From positions 372,001 through 436,000 of the forward strand of contig NZ_RBZM01000001.1 of assembly GCF_003628305.1 (NCBI RefSeq): a DNA stretch of 64,000 nucleotides, read 5' to 3'. The stretch comes from Cohnella endophytica. Its GTDB lineage: Bacteria; Bacillota; Bacilli; Paenibacillales; Paenibacillaceae. Under the pieces are notes generated by a model. The model was given only the letters and a program-made list of their open reading frames with translations, was not told where the DNA came from and did no database searches. Both the position numbers and the translations under genes were made by a program. Positions 18,601 to 29,336 of the stretch are shown here, in pieces; within the stretch, counting starts at the first letter, position 1; the number at the start of each line of letters is the position of its first letter.

Positions 18601-18817
18601 GGCATGGGAGAAGACGGAAGACGGCTTTACCCACACGGTTGCCATTCCGGCGAACACGAACGCAACGATCTACGTTCCGAAGGCCGGAAGCGGCTCTTTA
18701 AGGGAGAGCGAACGACCGGCCGAGCTGGCGGAGGGCATCTTCTCGATCGCGGACGAACCCGACTATTGGAAAATCGAAGCGGGATCGGGAACGTATCGAT
18801 TCGAGTTGTCGGTCTAG
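15641..18817 (+). CDS. GH78 alpha-L-rhamnosidase (copy 1, 1058 aa)
   Basis: The protein has the GH78 architecture. An N-terminal fibronectin-like domain (VNPLGISTMLPLFSWKLG, GQRYYWKVMVWD) comes first, then beta-sandwich domains, an (alpha/alpha)6 barrel from about 620 to 960 and a C-terminal beta domain. The catalytic region reads IPTDTPFHEKRGWLGDAQA, keeping the general-acid glutamate while the usual CPQRDER is altered to TPFHEKR. It cleaves terminal alpha-L-rhamnose. No signal peptide is present, so it probably acts on imported oligosaccharides. It is distinctly different from the second GH78 enzyme at 44551 and longer by about 160 residues. Confidence 0.88.
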   Translation: MSANISNHAAVSAFELKTENTVNPLGISTMLPLFSWKLGASKRAQRQTGYRIIVDTDETQVDRSIGGTWDSGKVASDETLQIRYAGSRLLSGQRYYWKVMVWDGEGAASEWSFTAWFETGLLHSGEWRGEWIGGNSSYNPLDGCRWIWHTLNPLAEAEDEARVVFRKIIRLPSHKALRQAIFHGTCGSLFTLFVNGSTIAKQNKRWKQDWSSPFYYIDFTAKLIEGDNSLVCEVVNTDSVHAGFIASFELHYEDGSIERISTDSTWVTSIADGDGWKLADYAASGWQHAKAIAEFGDQPWGRIKRRGPAPLIRKEFTVEKKAKRARLYMCCLGYFELSLNGQRLGDGLLQPDYTQFPKRVYYLTFEGEQLLEIGNNCIGVELGRGHYAYGKDWIGDNLSKPEPSTGTIEPKFMLQLQIDYTDGTSSTVVSDRSWLTADGPTRDDNIWYGDKYDARFEQNDWNKAGFQSKEWVPVNVMTPAEGAIEAVFVPPIRVVETIPFALVANPKPNVYVFDCGKVTTGWARLTLTARPGVSVKLIYGEMPRADGRLDTWKAGYDHQFWENAQEDVYVCKGGGEESWEPKFSYKGFRYIQIESACEISDVRLEAKVFHNDVGAIGSFASSNALFDRIHRAMVDTMRINFHSIPTDTPFHEKRGWLGDAQAIAECAAMNFDLTAFFSKWLQDIADSQDEHGAVCHTAPGPFLYMTPTPAWMSAFVIIPWTLYEYYGDRETMRKHYAGMKRYLQYELDRLVDGTSTDESYADWAVPGPFIGPEGGDLLATAYVLHSCNLMARIAEVLGEEADREEFLIAEERLKAALNEKFYDAENDVYHTSIEAGYRQTSNVLPVAFGAVPAANIPRIIENLTQDIQTRTNGHLDTGCFGTKFLAPVLTEHGQGEIAYQIANQTTYPSWGYCLAVGGTTFWEAWEAETRSYAHYFLGTIDDWFYKHLAGIKTGTNGYRTSVIKPYILGDLTHVSGTIDTVRGLIGSAWEKTEDGFTHTVAIPANTNATIYVPKAGSGSLRESERPAELAEGIFSIADEPDYWKIEAGSGTYRFELSV

Positions 18818-18826
18818 CGGAGCGTC

Positions 18827-19750
18827 ATGTCGGACAGAACGGTTATTTTCCAGTTGCTTGGCGTTACTTTGTTATGGGGCGGCAATTACGTGGCCAGCGC
18901 TTATTTGCTGACGGAGTTCTCGCCAATTCTTCTGGCTTTCTCTAGGTTAGTGATCACTTGTCTTCTGCTGATCGGGGTGGGCTTCATGAGCAAGAAGATT
19001 GCTAAGCCCACCCGGCAAGAATGGGTTCTGCTTTTTCTGATCGGCATTACCAGTTCGCTTATGTACCAAATTTTCTACTTCGTCGGGCTGGAGAACACGA
19101 GCGCGGGCAATGCGGCGCTCATTATCGCGCTGTCTCCCATCGCCACGGCTTTCCTGGCGCGCGCGGTCCTTAAGGAAAGAATGACGGGATACAAGCTGAT
19201 CGGCGCGTTGGCTGCGCTGGTCGGCGTCGCGATTATCGTATTGAACGGCGGCAAAGTGTCGGGCGTGTCGAGCGGAGACTTTTTCATCCTGCTGGCCATG
19301 CTGACGTTGGCGACGAGCGTCCTGATGATCCGCAAAGCGACGATGACTCTGAAGTCACGGGACGTCACGATCTATTCCACGATCATCGGCACCTTACTGA
19401 TGGCTCCCGCGGTCGGAGTTGAACAGTTACAAGGCCATCTGCACTTCAGCGGCCATCCGCTTCCTTGGTTGCTTCTGATCGTCATGGCGTTGTTCGCTCA
19501 GGGAATGGCCGGCCTATGGTGGAATAACGGCATTTCCAAGGTCGGCGCCTCGACGAGCGCAATGTACATGAACATTCCGCCGTTCGTCGCGATTCTAGTC
19601 GCGCATGTCGTCCTCGGCGATCCGATCCGGCTCGCGCAACTCGCGGGCGGCGCGCTGATCGTCGCGGGCGTTATGGTATCGATCATTAAGAAAAAACATC
19701 GAATCGAGGGGAAATCGTGCCATGGCGCCGAATCTGAAGCTTGGCATTAA
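18827..19750 (+). CDS. EamA/DMT-family transporter
   Basis: The 307-residue protein has ten predicted membrane helices in two EamA repeats (LLWGGNYVASAYLLTE and the second half from about 150). Members of this drug/metabolite family move small metabolites, often outward. It starts 10 bases after the GH78 gene and its end overlaps the isomerase gene by 29 bases, so it is part of the same catabolic transcript. Export of an intermediate or uptake of a monosaccharide are both possible; direction and substrate are not visible. Confidence 0.85.
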   Translation: MSDRTVIFQLLGVTLLWGGNYVASAYLLTEFSPILLAFSRLVITCLLLIGVGFMSKKIAKPTRQEWVLLFLIGITSSLMYQIFYFVGLENTSAGNAALIIALSPIATAFLARAVLKERMTGYKLIGALAALVGVAIIVLNGGKVSGVSSGDFFILLAMLTLATSVLMIRKATMTLKSRDVTIYSTIIGTLLMAPAVGVEQLQGHLHFSGHPLPWLLLIVMALFAQGMAGLWWNNGISKVGASTSAMYMNIPPFVAILVAHVVLGDPIRLAQLAGGALIVAGVMVSIIKKKHRIEGKSCHGAESEAWH

Positions 19751-20624
19751 CATGGGGTTCGCGAATAACAAATATCCCGAGCCCAAAGTCTGGACCCGCA
19801 TCGTCGCGGAAGAGATGGGGCTTAAGTACGTGCAGTTCGTCGCGGACCTGCTGAACGTCTATCTGCCCGACGACATCGTCGAGGAGCAGACGGAGGAAAT
19901 TATCAAATACGCGGATCAATATAAACTGTCGATCACGAGCAGCTTCCTCAGCTCATATACCCGGGTCAATCACTTTATGCATCCGGACGAGAAACAGCGG
20001 AAAGCTTGGTTGAATTGGTTCAAGAAGTTCGCGGTCGTCTCTTCGAGGATGGGGGCCAAGATGACCGGAGGCCATCCCGGTATTCTGACCTTCGCAGACT
20101 ACGACGATCCGGTCCGCCGGGAAGAAAGGACGGCCGATGGCATTCGGTATTGGCAGGAGCTCAGTTGGTTCTGCCGGGATCTCGGTATGACCTGCATGAT
20201 TTTCGAGCCGATGTCCATTCCCCGGGAATACGCCAACACGGTCGAGGAAACGAGAGAACTGCTCGCCAGATTAAACGACGGATCGGGCATTCCCTTTAAG
20301 CTGTGTTTGGACCCGGGCCATGCCCCGCATCCGAACGATCGCGATCCTTACCGCTGGATTCGCGAACTGGGCAGCGAATCGCCGATCATCCATCTTCAGC
20401 AGACGGAAGCCGGACATAGCCGGCACTGGCCGTTCACGAAGCCGTACAACGACATCGGCATCATTCATGCGGACAAAGTCATCGAAGCCCTCGAGGCTTC
20501 CGGCGCGACCGAGGCGGAGCTGATCTTCGAAATCTACCACCGCGAGGCGTGGTCGTCGGAGTTCAGCATCATTCCGGACCATCGGGAATCGGTCGATTAT
20601 TGGCGGCAATACGTGAAGCAATAA
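19722..20624 (+). CDS. TIM-barrel sugar (phosphate) isomerase/epimerase
   Basis: The 300-residue protein is a xylose-isomerase-like TIM barrel. Likely metal ligands are the Glu of MIFEPM (about 167), the Asp/His of LCLDPGHAPH (about 200), the His of IIHLQQTEAGHS and the Glu of LIFEIYHRE (about 268). Such enzymes interconvert keto sugars or sugar phosphates at C3 or between aldose and ketose. It is followed by a PfkB kinase and an L-fucose-isomerase-family protein, so the three probably process one released sugar. The ATG has GGGGAAA upstream and overlaps the EamA gene end. Confidence 0.83.
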   Translation: MAPNLKLGINMGFANNKYPEPKVWTRIVAEEMGLKYVQFVADLLNVYLPDDIVEEQTEEIIKYADQYKLSITSSFLSSYTRVNHFMHPDEKQRKAWLNWFKKFAVVSSRMGAKMTGGHPGILTFADYDDPVRREERTADGIRYWQELSWFCRDLGMTCMIFEPMSIPREYANTVEETRELLARLNDGSGIPFKLCLDPGHAPHPNDRDPYRWIRELGSESPIIHLQQTEAGHSRHWPFTKPYNDIGIIHADKVIEALEASGATEAELIFEIYHREAWSSEFSIIPDHRESVDYWRQYVKQ

Positions 20625-20631
20625 GAGGTCA

Positions 20632-21857
20632 TTGGGGAAGGGGACTGTGCACATGACGCCAACCGGCAAGGAAGCGGCGGCGGATGATGTGATGGTATGC
20701 GGGCATATTTCCGTCGACGTCATACCGAGATTCCGTTCGGAAGAACCCGGGGGCATTCCGTTGGCGCCAGGCAGCTTGATCGAGACGGACGCGGCGGAGT
20801 TCTGCACCGGCGGCTCCGTGTCGAACACCGGCATCGCGCTACACCGGCTCGGGGCGAAGGTGCGTCTCGTCGGAAAAGTGAGCGACGACTTTTTCGGCAG
20901 CTTAACGCTACGGTTGCTGAGAGACGTTCACCCTACGCTCGCGGAGGGTATCGCCCAGGCAGAGGGAGAAACAAGCTCCTACACGATCGTCGTTAATCCT
21001 CCGGGAACGGACCGCATTTTCCTTCATTGCCCCGGGACGAACGACACGTTCTCCGAGGGGGATATCGATTGGGAGAGGAGCGCCGGCACGCGTCACTTCC
21101 ACTTCGGCTATCCGCCGCTGATGAAAGGGATGTATACCGACGGCGGCGAGCAGCTGTCCGGCATTTTGCGAACTGCGCAGCAACAAGGAATGAGCGTTTC
21201 GCTGGACATGGCGATGCCCGGCAAAGGAACGGCCGCGTATTCGGCCGATTGGGTCGGGATTTTGAGCCGGTCGCTTCCCTACGTCGATATCTTCATGCCC
21301 AGCTTGGAAGAGATACTGATGATGATCGGGCGAGATCGGTACGCGCAGCTCGACAGCCACGGAGATAGCCTTTGCGAGACTCTCTCCGAGGAGACGATCC
21401 GGGAACTCGCCGAGCAGCTTCTCTCGATGGGTTGCGGCATGGTCGTGTTGAAGCTCGGAGCTTCAGGGCTTTATATGCGCAGTTCGGAACGGTTCGCAAG
21501 ACGCGGGGAAGAGTGGCGGAACCGGGAATTGTGGTCATCTTGCTTCCGCACCCGCGTCGAGGGAACGACCGGAGCGGGCGACTGCACGATCGCCGGGTTC
21601 TTAAAGGGCTTCCTGCTGGAGCTCGGACCCGAGGAAACGATGACCGGAGCGGTGGCGGTCGGAGCGTTCAGCGTTGAGCATCTCAGCGCGACGGGCGGAA
21701 TCCGGTCTTGGGAAACGGTGCAAGCCAGAATCGAATCGGGGTGGGCTCGGCTCCCGATGAACAGGCCGCTCCAACATTGGCGCTGGCTGGAACGAGAGGA
21801 AATATGGGCCGGACCGGCCGACGCGATCGCGAGTGCGAATAAGGGGGAGACAAACGA

Positions 21858-21873
<16 letters not shown>
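20632..21873 (+). CDS. PfkB-family carbohydrate kinase
   Basis: The protein of about 410 residues has the ribokinase fold signatures: CGHISVDVIP at the start, GGSVSNTGIALHRLGAKVRLVG near 60 and the ATP/anion-hole motif TGAGD with catalytic Asp at residue 317 counted from the TTG. It is about 100 residues longer than a typical ribokinase. The start is open: TTG at 20632 with AGAGG, or ATG at 20653 with GGGAAGGGGA. It overlaps the next gene by 16 bases. It phosphorylates a ketose or related sugar; the identity is unknown. Confidence 0.87.
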
Positions 21874-24795
<2,922 letters not shown>

Positions 24796-24819
24796 CCCAT
24801 CGAAAGCGAGAAGATCTCA

Positions 24820-25524
24820 ATGAACGTATTGGCCATCGGCGCGCATCCGGACGACATCGAGGTGTACTGCGCAGGAACTTTGCTCAAGTACAAACAACAG
24901 GGCCACAACATTTTTATCGCACTCACGACGAGCGGCAATATCGGATCGAACGAGTACGAGAACAGAGAGGCGATCGCCGCGCAGCGGGAGCAGGAGCAGT
25001 TGGAAGCGGCAAAAGTATTGGGCGCGGAAGTTCGCTTCCTCCGCTTTGACGATCAAGGCTTGCAAGACACGCCAGAGACTCGGCGGGCCGTCATCAACGC
25101 GATCCGCTGGGCGAATCCGGACGTTATTCTGGCCCATTATCCCGAGGATCCGAGCACGGACCACGCGGTTACGGGTCGAATCGTCAGCGAGGTCATGCTT
25201 TCGATTCCGGGCAAGCTGATCCCGGCAGACGAGCCGCCTATTTCCAAGAACCCTTCGCTTTTCTATTACACGTCGGCCGCCGGAGTCGGGTTTCTGCCGG
25301 ACGTATACGTCGACACCACGGACGTGTTTCCGTTGAAGAAGGAAGCCCTCGCCAAGCACACAAGCCAGTTCAACTGGATGGACGTCTATCAATCGCACAA
25401 CTTGCTCAATATTATGGAGATCAACGACAAGTTCAGAGGCTTGCAGGCCGGATGCGAGTATGCCGAAGGATTCCGGGCGTTCCGAATTCACGGCTATATG
25501 CCGAACTTCAAGCTGCTTCCCTAA
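24820..25524 (+). CDS. PIG-L family deacetylase (copy 2)
   Basis: The 234-residue protein has GAHPDD at residues 7-12 and PSTDH near 111-115, the two zinc-binding motifs of PIG-L/LmbE enzymes. By eye it is about 85 percent identical to the copy at 42183 over its full length, with even the ribosome-site region conserved (AAAGCGAGA), so the two are recent paralogues. It follows the GH51 gene by 25 bases and precedes the beta-helix protein. Deacylation of a sugar released by the preceding glycosidases is the likely job; whether the bond is N- or O-acyl is unknown. Confidence 0.9.
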   Translation: MNVLAIGAHPDDIEVYCAGTLLKYKQQGHNIFIALTTSGNIGSNEYENREAIAAQREQEQLEAAKVLGAEVRFLRFDDQGLQDTPETRRAVINAIRWANPDVILAHYPEDPSTDHAVTGRIVSEVMLSIPGKLIPADEPPISKNPSLFYYTSAAGVGFLPDVYVDTTDVFPLKKEALAKHTSQFNWMDVYQSHNLLNIMEINDKFRGLQAGCEYAEGFRAFRIHGYMPNFKLLP

Positions 25525-25552
25525 TTGCGCGCGGAAGGAGAACTTATCCAGC

Positions 25553-26740
25553 ATGGGCATTTTCGTGGAGAAAGTCGTGAAAGCCGGCGGCATCGTCGGC
25601 GAGGACTGCGATTATACGGATTTAAAGACTGCGCTCGACGACATCACGGACAACTCTGCCCAGAAGCGGTACGTGCTGCGGATTCTGAACGGTACCTACG
25701 ATGTCTCTAATGACGGAAACCTGTATTTGGGCTTAAAAAATTACGTGGAGCTCGTCGGACAATCCCGGGGCGGCGTGCGGATCGTGAAACGGGACGATGA
25801 CTACAGCGACGCGAAGAACGTGTTCGACACGGCCTATTACGGACAACGGATCGAATACGCGGCGCTCCGGAACTTGACGATCGTCAGCTATAACTTGAAG
25901 GCTCCCGTGCACATCGACGACGAGTACCTGCAGGGCACGATCGAGCTCGTCGACTGCACGCTGATCAACGAAAACACGCCGGATATGGGCAATTATCGGA
26001 ACGGCCTCGCTTGCGGGCTGCGGCAAGACCAACGGGTCGTCGCCAGAGGCGTCCATTCCAACGGCATGCTTTGGATGCATAACGGCTTCGACAGTTACGC
26101 CGGCGAAGGCTGCCGGTTCGAGCTTTACAACTGCATCAGTCCGTTCATCGTAATTGGCGAACTGATCACCTACGGCAATGATACCGTGATCGTCGAGGGC
26201 TGCCGGGCGGAATTCCTTCGTTATCTCTATATCAAAGGTGTGGCCGTTCAGCGGCTAAGGTCGTATGTCCAATCCAGCTTTTCCTTTGAACTGCGGGGCA
26301 ATTCGATCGATTACGTCGAAGCCGTTACGACATCGGATTTGGGCTATACGTCGATTCCCACCGCATTCGATGAGCTTTGCGAGGGAAAGTGGTCCATCAG
26401 CGATCCTTCGATCCATCGGTTCGTTCGAAATAACGGTAAGGCGGACATCGGCAAAGGGAGCCTGGTGTCGCAGGACGGGGACGGCGTGAAGAGGTGGACT
26501 CCCGGAGACCTGCTATACGGGACGGCGATGGACGCGATTCCACCCGGCGACTACGGGATCGTGCAGGATCGCGGAATCGTGTTCATAAGCGCTCATCCGG
26601 ATGCGGAACTGGCCGAGAACGAGCCGGTCGAACTGGACTCGTCTGGCCGGGCAGTTCGACAAGGCAACGGCGCGAAGGTCGGCGAGGCCAAAGGCTGGTA
26701 CACGCACGGTGACCGTCTGCTGAAAGTCAAGCTGATGTAA
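25553..26740 (+). CDS. Right-handed beta-helix protein with capsid-decoration-like C-terminus
   Basis: From the ATG at 25553 (AAGGAG upstream) the protein has about 395 residues and no signal peptide. Residues 15-290 show a pectin-lyase-like pattern of short strands with repeated NCTI/DCTLIN/NCISP steps, and the N-terminal GEDCDYTDLKTALDDI resembles pectinesterase-type openings. The last 80 residues (PGDLLYGTAMDAIPPGDYGIV, then AENEPVELDSSGRAVRQG, ending LLKVKL) look like the beta-barrel of phage DUF2190-type decoration proteins. It might bind or cleave a polysaccharide. I cannot identify catalytic residues, so the function is open. Confidence 0.65.
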   Translation: MGIFVEKVVKAGGIVGEDCDYTDLKTALDDITDNSAQKRYVLRILNGTYDVSNDGNLYLGLKNYVELVGQSRGGVRIVKRDDDYSDAKNVFDTAYYGQRIEYAALRNLTIVSYNLKAPVHIDDEYLQGTIELVDCTLINENTPDMGNYRNGLACGLRQDQRVVARGVHSNGMLWMHNGFDSYAGEGCRFELYNCISPFIVIGELITYGNDTVIVEGCRAEFLRYLYIKGVAVQRLRSYVQSSFSFELRGNSIDYVEAVTTSDLGYTSIPTAFDELCEGKWSISDPSIHRFVRNNGKADIGKGSLVSQDGDGVKRWTPGDLLYGTAMDAIPPGDYGIVQDRGIVFISAHPDAELAENEPVELDSSGRAVRQGNGAKVGEAKGWYTHGDRLLKVKLM

Positions 26741-26755
26741 GAGGGAGTGGGAGTC

Positions 26756-26863
26756 ATGGACAAGAAAAAGCTGCCGGAAGCGATCCAGACGACGCAGGCC
26801 GTCGCGAGAAGGGTGTACCCGGAACGGTCGGATAGCACGGTAAAGGAGGCGCGTAAGAGATGA
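26756..26863 (+). pseudogene. Relic of a GH32-like gene C-terminus
   Basis: This 35-codon open frame behind GGGAGTGGGAG aligns without gaps to the C-terminal part of the GH32-like protein at 40587. Over 28 positions 15 residues match, including the unbroken RRVYPERSDST, while many codons differ synonymously. After SDST the match stops abruptly and a short unrelated tail ends at TGA. It is best read as the remnant of a deleted paralogue. It may still be translated because it has a ribosome site and start codon. Confidence 0.75.
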
Positions 26864-26973
26864 AGCTGAACTACAGCATGGCCCACGAACCCTTGCTGGA
26901 TCTGTCCACGAGAGACGCGTTGGACGCATACATGAAAGAAGCAGGAATCGAGACGGGAGCTGATCAGTCATGA
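26860..26973 (+). pseudogene. Relic of the TIM-barrel-like gene N-terminus (paralogue of 42911)
   Basis: An ATG preceded by AAAGGAGG opens a 37-codon frame whose first 31 residues (MKLNYSMAHEPLLD onward) match the start of the 533-residue protein at 42911 in 23 of 31 positions. The match ends sharply after AGIE, and a six-residue tail reaches a TGA overlapping the dehydrogenase start (ATGA). About 500 codons of the former gene are missing. The intact ribosome site and coupling to the dehydrogenase suggest the deletion was kept because it preserves translation downstream. Confidence 0.82.
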
Positions 26974-28004
26974 AGAGGATTTGGGAGTGGACTGGCATCG
27001 ACACGATCGCCTCCCGAGAGGCTGAGCGCGAGGCGCCGGGTGCGGGACAGGTCGAGATTCGCATTCGATCCATCGGCATCTGCGGCACAGATCTTCATAT
27101 CATGAGCGGCCATGCAGGCTTCGGCGAACCGCCGCTGCCGCTTGGCCACGAACTCTCCGGCGTCGTGGAACGGCTCGGAGCGGGAGTGAGCGGCTGGCAG
27201 ATCGGAGACCGCGTCTGCATCGATCCGCTGATCGGTTGCGGGACATGCGCGGAATGCCGCGCAGGCAACAAGCATCGCTGCTCTGCAGCCGGAGAAATCG
27301 GACTTCAGTTCCCCGGAGGCTGGCAGGAGTATCTCGTCGTACCGGCCGCGAACTTGTACCGCCTGCCCGATTCGATCGGCTTCGATGAGGCGACGCAGGC
27401 GGAGACGCTGCACTGCTGCTTAGGCGGCATCGATAAGCTGGACATCCGCTTGGGGCAGCATGCCGTAGTGCTGGGAGATGGTCCGACCGGCCTCTATTAC
27501 GTTCAACTGTTGAAGGCAGCAGGCGTAAGTCGGGTCACTCTGATCGGCATGCAGGACAGCCGTCTGGCGCTGGGTCGCCGGTTGGGAGCGGACGCCGCGG
27601 TCAACCTCCGCCAAGCCGAAGCCGGCGACCGATTGCCGGAGGCGGAAACGCAAGACATCGTTATCGACGCGGCGGGCAACGAAGCGTCGATCCAGCTCGG
27701 CATCGAGCTGCTGAAGAGAGGCGGGGAGCTTCTTTTGTTCGGGCTGCCGGGCGAACGGATCAAGGTCGACGTGCAGACGGCGGTGCTGAAAGAATTACGT
27801 TTGCTTGGCTCGACGAACGCGCCGCATGTATGGCCGCGGGTCCTCGACATGATGGCATCAGGCAGAGTGCAAGTGCAGCCGCTTATTACGCAGCGTTATC
27901 GGTTTGACCAGTTGGACCAAGCGATCGCGTTCGCGAGGGACTCCTCAGGCGAAGCGGTCAAGATTATCGTCAACAACGACGAACCTCGGGAGGAATCACG
28001 ATGA
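26970..28004 (+). CDS. Zinc-dependent medium-chain dehydrogenase (copy 2)
   Basis: The 344-residue protein has GICGTDLHIMSGH (catalytic zinc Cys and His), GHELSGVVERLG, the structural zinc loop CGTCAECRAGNKHRC and the nucleotide-binding motif LGDGPTGLYYVQ near 170. It belongs with sorbitol/threonine-type dehydrogenases and should oxidise a secondary alcohol of a sugar. It overlaps the relic frame upstream and the enolase-superfamily gene downstream by four bases each. The pairing with an enolase-superfamily gene mirrors the operon at 8678-10825, with order reversed. Confidence 0.87.
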   Translation: MKRIWEWTGIDTIASREAEREAPGAGQVEIRIRSIGICGTDLHIMSGHAGFGEPPLPLGHELSGVVERLGAGVSGWQIGDRVCIDPLIGCGTCAECRAGNKHRCSAAGEIGLQFPGGWQEYLVVPAANLYRLPDSIGFDEATQAETLHCCLGGIDKLDIRLGQHAVVLGDGPTGLYYVQLLKAAGVSRVTLIGMQDSRLALGRRLGADAAVNLRQAEAGDRLPEAETQDIVIDAAGNEASIQLGIELLKRGGELLLFGLPGERIKVDVQTAVLKELRLLGSTNAPHVWPRVLDMMASGRVQVQPLITQRYRFDQLDQAIAFARDSSGEAVKIIVNNDEPREESR

Positions 28005-29161
28005 AAATTACAGCAGTCCGCACAAAAGCAATCAAGATCCCTTTTCATAAGGGCGAAAAATGGTCGGGAGGCACTAGGTACAGCGCGCCTTCGCTCATCA
28101 TCCAAATCGAGACGGACGAAGGCTTGATCGGCGTCGGCGAATCCGTCGGCCCGACGATTCCGGTTATTCAGACGGTGGTGGACAAGGAATTCGCTCCGTT
28201 CGTCGTCGGTCGCGATCCCATGGAGATGGAGTCGATCCTCCACCGGCTCGAAGAATATTGCGTGAACTGGAAACAGATCGGCTATTACGGCATGGCTGGC
28301 ATCGAGATGGCGCTACTCGACTTGCGCGGCAAAATCCTGAACACCCCCGCCTACAACCTGCTCGGCGGAAAGGTGAAGCAGGAGGTGGCGTTCGCCGGCT
28401 ACATCTTCATCGACAAACCGGAGGTTAACGCCGAAGAAGCGCGCAAGTTCGCCGCCGCCGGATATACGGAATTGAAGCTGAAAGTCGGGCGGGACATCGA
28501 TCTGGATACGAAGCGGGTCAAAGCCGTTCGCGAGGCAGTCGGACCGGCGATGAAGATCCGCATTGACGCCAACCAGAACTGGAGCGTTCCGACAGCGATT
28601 AAAGCGATCCGCCAAATGGAGAAATACGACCTGCAAATGGTAGAGCAGCCAACGCGTTACGACGACGTGGACGGAATGGCTGCCGTTGCCCGCGCGGTGG
28701 ATGTACCGATTATCGCTGACGAAGGCTGTGCGACCTACGAGGATGCGCTGCGTCTGATCGACAAGAGAGCTTGCGCCTGTTTTCTCGTCTATCCATCCGA
28801 AGCGGGCGGCATCTTGAAAGCCAAGCAGATTGTAGATTTGGCCAATCATGCAGGTATTTGGTGCGTCACCGGAAGCTGGGCCGAAACCGGAATCGGCACT
28901 TTGGGCAACGTACACATGATCGCTTCTTCGCGGAACTTCCCGTTTGCGAACGATACCCATCTGAAGTTCATGAAAGGCGATTTGCTACGCGATGAGCTGG
29001 TGTTCAACGATGGGAAAATCGCGGTTCCCGACCGCCCCGGCTTCGGCATCGATCTGGACATTACGAAGCTGAATCATTTCGGCTCGGATTTCGAACGTGA
29101 AATGGTGTTCTACGATCCGCAGGACCCGCAATTCCAGCCGCGTATTGGTCAGATCTTGTAA
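28001..29161 (+). CDS. Mandelate racemase/muconate lactonizing enzyme family protein (copy 2)
   Basis: The 386-residue protein has an N-terminal capping domain and the barrel with LKLKVG (K-x-K motif near 161), the metal ligands in IDANQNW, VEQP and IADEG, and the later lysine in GILKAKQIVD. The K-x-K/D/E/D/K layout is that of the muconate cycloisomerase-like subgroup, which includes cycloisomerases, o-succinylbenzoate synthases and epimerases. It is therefore a different subgroup from copy 1. Together with the preceding sugar dehydrogenase it may act on an aldonate or lactone. It ends the long rhamnosidase run. Confidence 0.85.
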   Translation: MKITAVRTKAIKIPFHKGEKWSGGTRYSAPSLIIQIETDEGLIGVGESVGPTIPVIQTVVDKEFAPFVVGRDPMEMESILHRLEEYCVNWKQIGYYGMAGIEMALLDLRGKILNTPAYNLLGGKVKQEVAFAGYIFIDKPEVNAEEARKFAAAGYTELKLKVGRDIDLDTKRVKAVREAVGPAMKIRIDANQNWSVPTAIKAIRQMEKYDLQMVEQPTRYDDVDGMAAVARAVDVPIIADEGCATYEDALRLIDKRACACFLVYPSEAGGILKAKQIVDLANHAGIWCVTGSWAETGIGTLGNVHMIASSRNFPFANDTHLKFMKGDLLRDELVFNDGKIAVPDRPGFGIDLDITKLNHFGSDFEREMVFYDPQDPQFQPRIGQIL

Positions 29162-29199
29162 GAGCAGACTTCAACGAGGCTTAAATCTAATATCTATAA

Positions 29200-29240
29200 A
29201 GAAAGAGCCGATCCTTTATTCGATTTGGCTCTTTCTATTT
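29200..29240 (+). terminator. Intrinsic terminator ending the rhamnosidase run
   Basis: AGAAAGAGCC at 29200-29209 pairs perfectly with GGCTCTTTCT at 29227-29236, followed by ATTT. It lies 38 bases after the last gene and separates the run from the two-component system. Confidence 0.75.
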
Positions 29241-29268
29241 ACATTCAATTGCATCTCATGAAAACCGT

Positions 29269-29274
29269 TATAAT
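29269..29274 (+). promoter_or_regulatory. Candidate -10 element for the yesN-yesM operon
   Basis: A perfect TATAAT lies 62 bases upstream of the response regulator start. No good -35 hexamer is present at 16-18 bases (TTGCAT sits only 14 bases away), so an activator may be needed. A triple AATTTG hexamer repeat follows at 29301-29318 in the leader; its role is unknown. Confidence 0.4.
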
Positions 29275-29336
29275 AAGTCAAAGGCTTATGAAAACGAAGG
29301 AATTTGAATTTGAATTTGAATAATGAGGTGTGAGTC

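Noticed and set aside
25460-25552. N-terminal extension of the beta-helix protein
   Set aside because: It overlaps the deacetylase gene in another frame; the ATG at 25553 has a clear AAGGAG site.
29288-29302. Possible catabolite-response element (TGAAAACGAAGG) before the response regulator
   Set aside because: Only the left half fits the CcpA consensus; the right half lacks the required T and CA.
29301-29318. Triple AATTTG hexamer in the yesN leader
   Set aside because: Three short copies in AT-rich leader sequence may be chance; no feature assigned beyond a note.
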